Shown: positions 63,853-64,000 of the stretch, in pieces
Layout of the letters: each line of letters opens with the position of its first letter
How positions within the stretch are numbered: the first letter of the stretch is position 1
Source of the DNA: Sphingobacterium bovistauri
GTDB taxonomy: Bacteria > Bacteroidota > Bacteroidia > Sphingobacteriales > Sphingobacteriaceae
Reading direction: 5' to 3'
Length of the DNA stretch: 64,000 nt
Assembly (NCBI RefSeq): GCF_020295405.1
Contig: NZ_JADEYP010000022.1
Coordinates: 1-64,000 of the forward strand
Position numbers and translations under genes: made by a program
Notes under the pieces: generated by a model
Databases searched by the model: none
Seen by the model: the letters and a program-made list of their open reading frames with translations, nothing else
Told to the model about the DNA's origin: nothing

Positions 63853-63911
63853 AAAATATTTTGTTAAAGTTTATTATAAAACAAGGAAACTAAAAATTGG
63901 TTTTATCTAAT

Positions 63912-64000
63912 TTACAGTGTGTTAGATGCTAAGTTCTTTTTCGAAACATCTACTAAAAATTTTTTACTAATAAAATTTCGACCCAAAAGCATAGGATAGG
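63912..64000 (-). CDS. RimB-like aspartic/zinc protease, C-terminal fragment
   Basis: Only the last 28 codons are in the window: YPMLLGRNFISKKFLVDVSK followed by KNLASNTL and a stop at 63912-63914. This matches the conserved C-terminus (hYPhLLGRxFLxxKFxVDVSKK) of the RimK-associated ATP-dependent zinc protease/retropepsin-like family. It runs off the window's right edge and precedes rimK on the same strand. Confidence 0.72.
   Translation of the reverse strand, partial: YPMLLGRNFISKKFLVDVSKKNLASNTL

Overview
The window comes from a low-GC member of the Bacteroidota, most likely the Sphingobacteriaceae (Sphingobacterium/Pedobacter-like). The evidence is SusC/SusD pairs, lipoproteins with LSC/SSC-type lipoboxes, several promoters of the Bacteroidota type (-7 box TAnnTTTG), few Shine-Dalgarno sequences, long NusB, a short CarB, DUF3857/transglutaminase proteins and a DUF4954-type protein. 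Family names were assigned by reading motifs; no search was run.

Region 1 (1-20.7 kb). The 3' end of an rRNA operon (5S rRNA and its terminator) is followed by a 20-kb, one-strand accessory locus. It has two parallel modules, each SusC, SusD, a FAS1-domain lipoprotein and a further surface lipoprotein (DUF5007-like in the first, DUF5008/delta-60-repeat in the second). Then come an M60-type (HExxH) metallopeptidase with a C-terminal F5/8 (CBM32-like) domain, two paralogous alkaline-phosphatase-fold/LamG lipoproteins that flank it, and a last F5/8 lipoprotein. No glycoside hydrolase or regulator gene is inside. The locus looks like a system for binding, cutting and importing glycoprotein or glycopeptide. 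It is bracketed by two copies of one terminator with flank (135-183 and 20671-20718), which suggests insertion at or duplication of the rRNA terminator. A 38-bp perfect palindrome lies in front of the first SusC gene.

Region 2 (20.8-30.4 kb). An RND efflux operon (adaptor, pump, TolC-like channel) is followed by a GH109-type NAD-dependent glycosidase with a Tat-like leader, a formylglycine-generating-enzyme-like lipoprotein with both active-site cysteines, a decayed copy of that gene's 3' end, several strong hairpins, and an orphan trypsin-like protease. A 12-base element in front of the GH109 gene matches both arms of the palindrome at 455-492 at 11 of 12 positions. This suggests one LacI-type regulator may control both. 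M60 peptidase, GH109 (alpha-N-acetylgalactosaminidase in characterised members) and sulfatase maturation would all suit O-glycosylated, mucin-like substrates; this is inference.

Region 3 (30.4-44 kb). Mostly minus-strand metabolism and signalling: CarB without the C-terminal allosteric domain, an orphan TPR histidine kinase, a DPP-IV-type peptidase, a DUF1080 protein, a DUF4954-like beta-helix protein and GlmS, with FolB and Hsp20 on the plus strand.

Region 4 (44-64 kb). Core genes: L21-L27, a DEAD-box helicase, a metallophosphoesterase/outer-membrane protein pair, tRNA-Ala, two DUF3857/transglutaminase proteins (one without the catalytic cysteine), an MsbA-like ABC exporter, a leucine-dehydrogenase homologue whose catalytic lysine is replaced by cysteine, NusB-DUF1573-YajC, YbbR-CoaE-MBL nuclease, two tRNA-Phe genes, MnmA, RimK and the 3' end of a RimB-like protease gene. 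A 39-residue membrane protein gene is at 61245.
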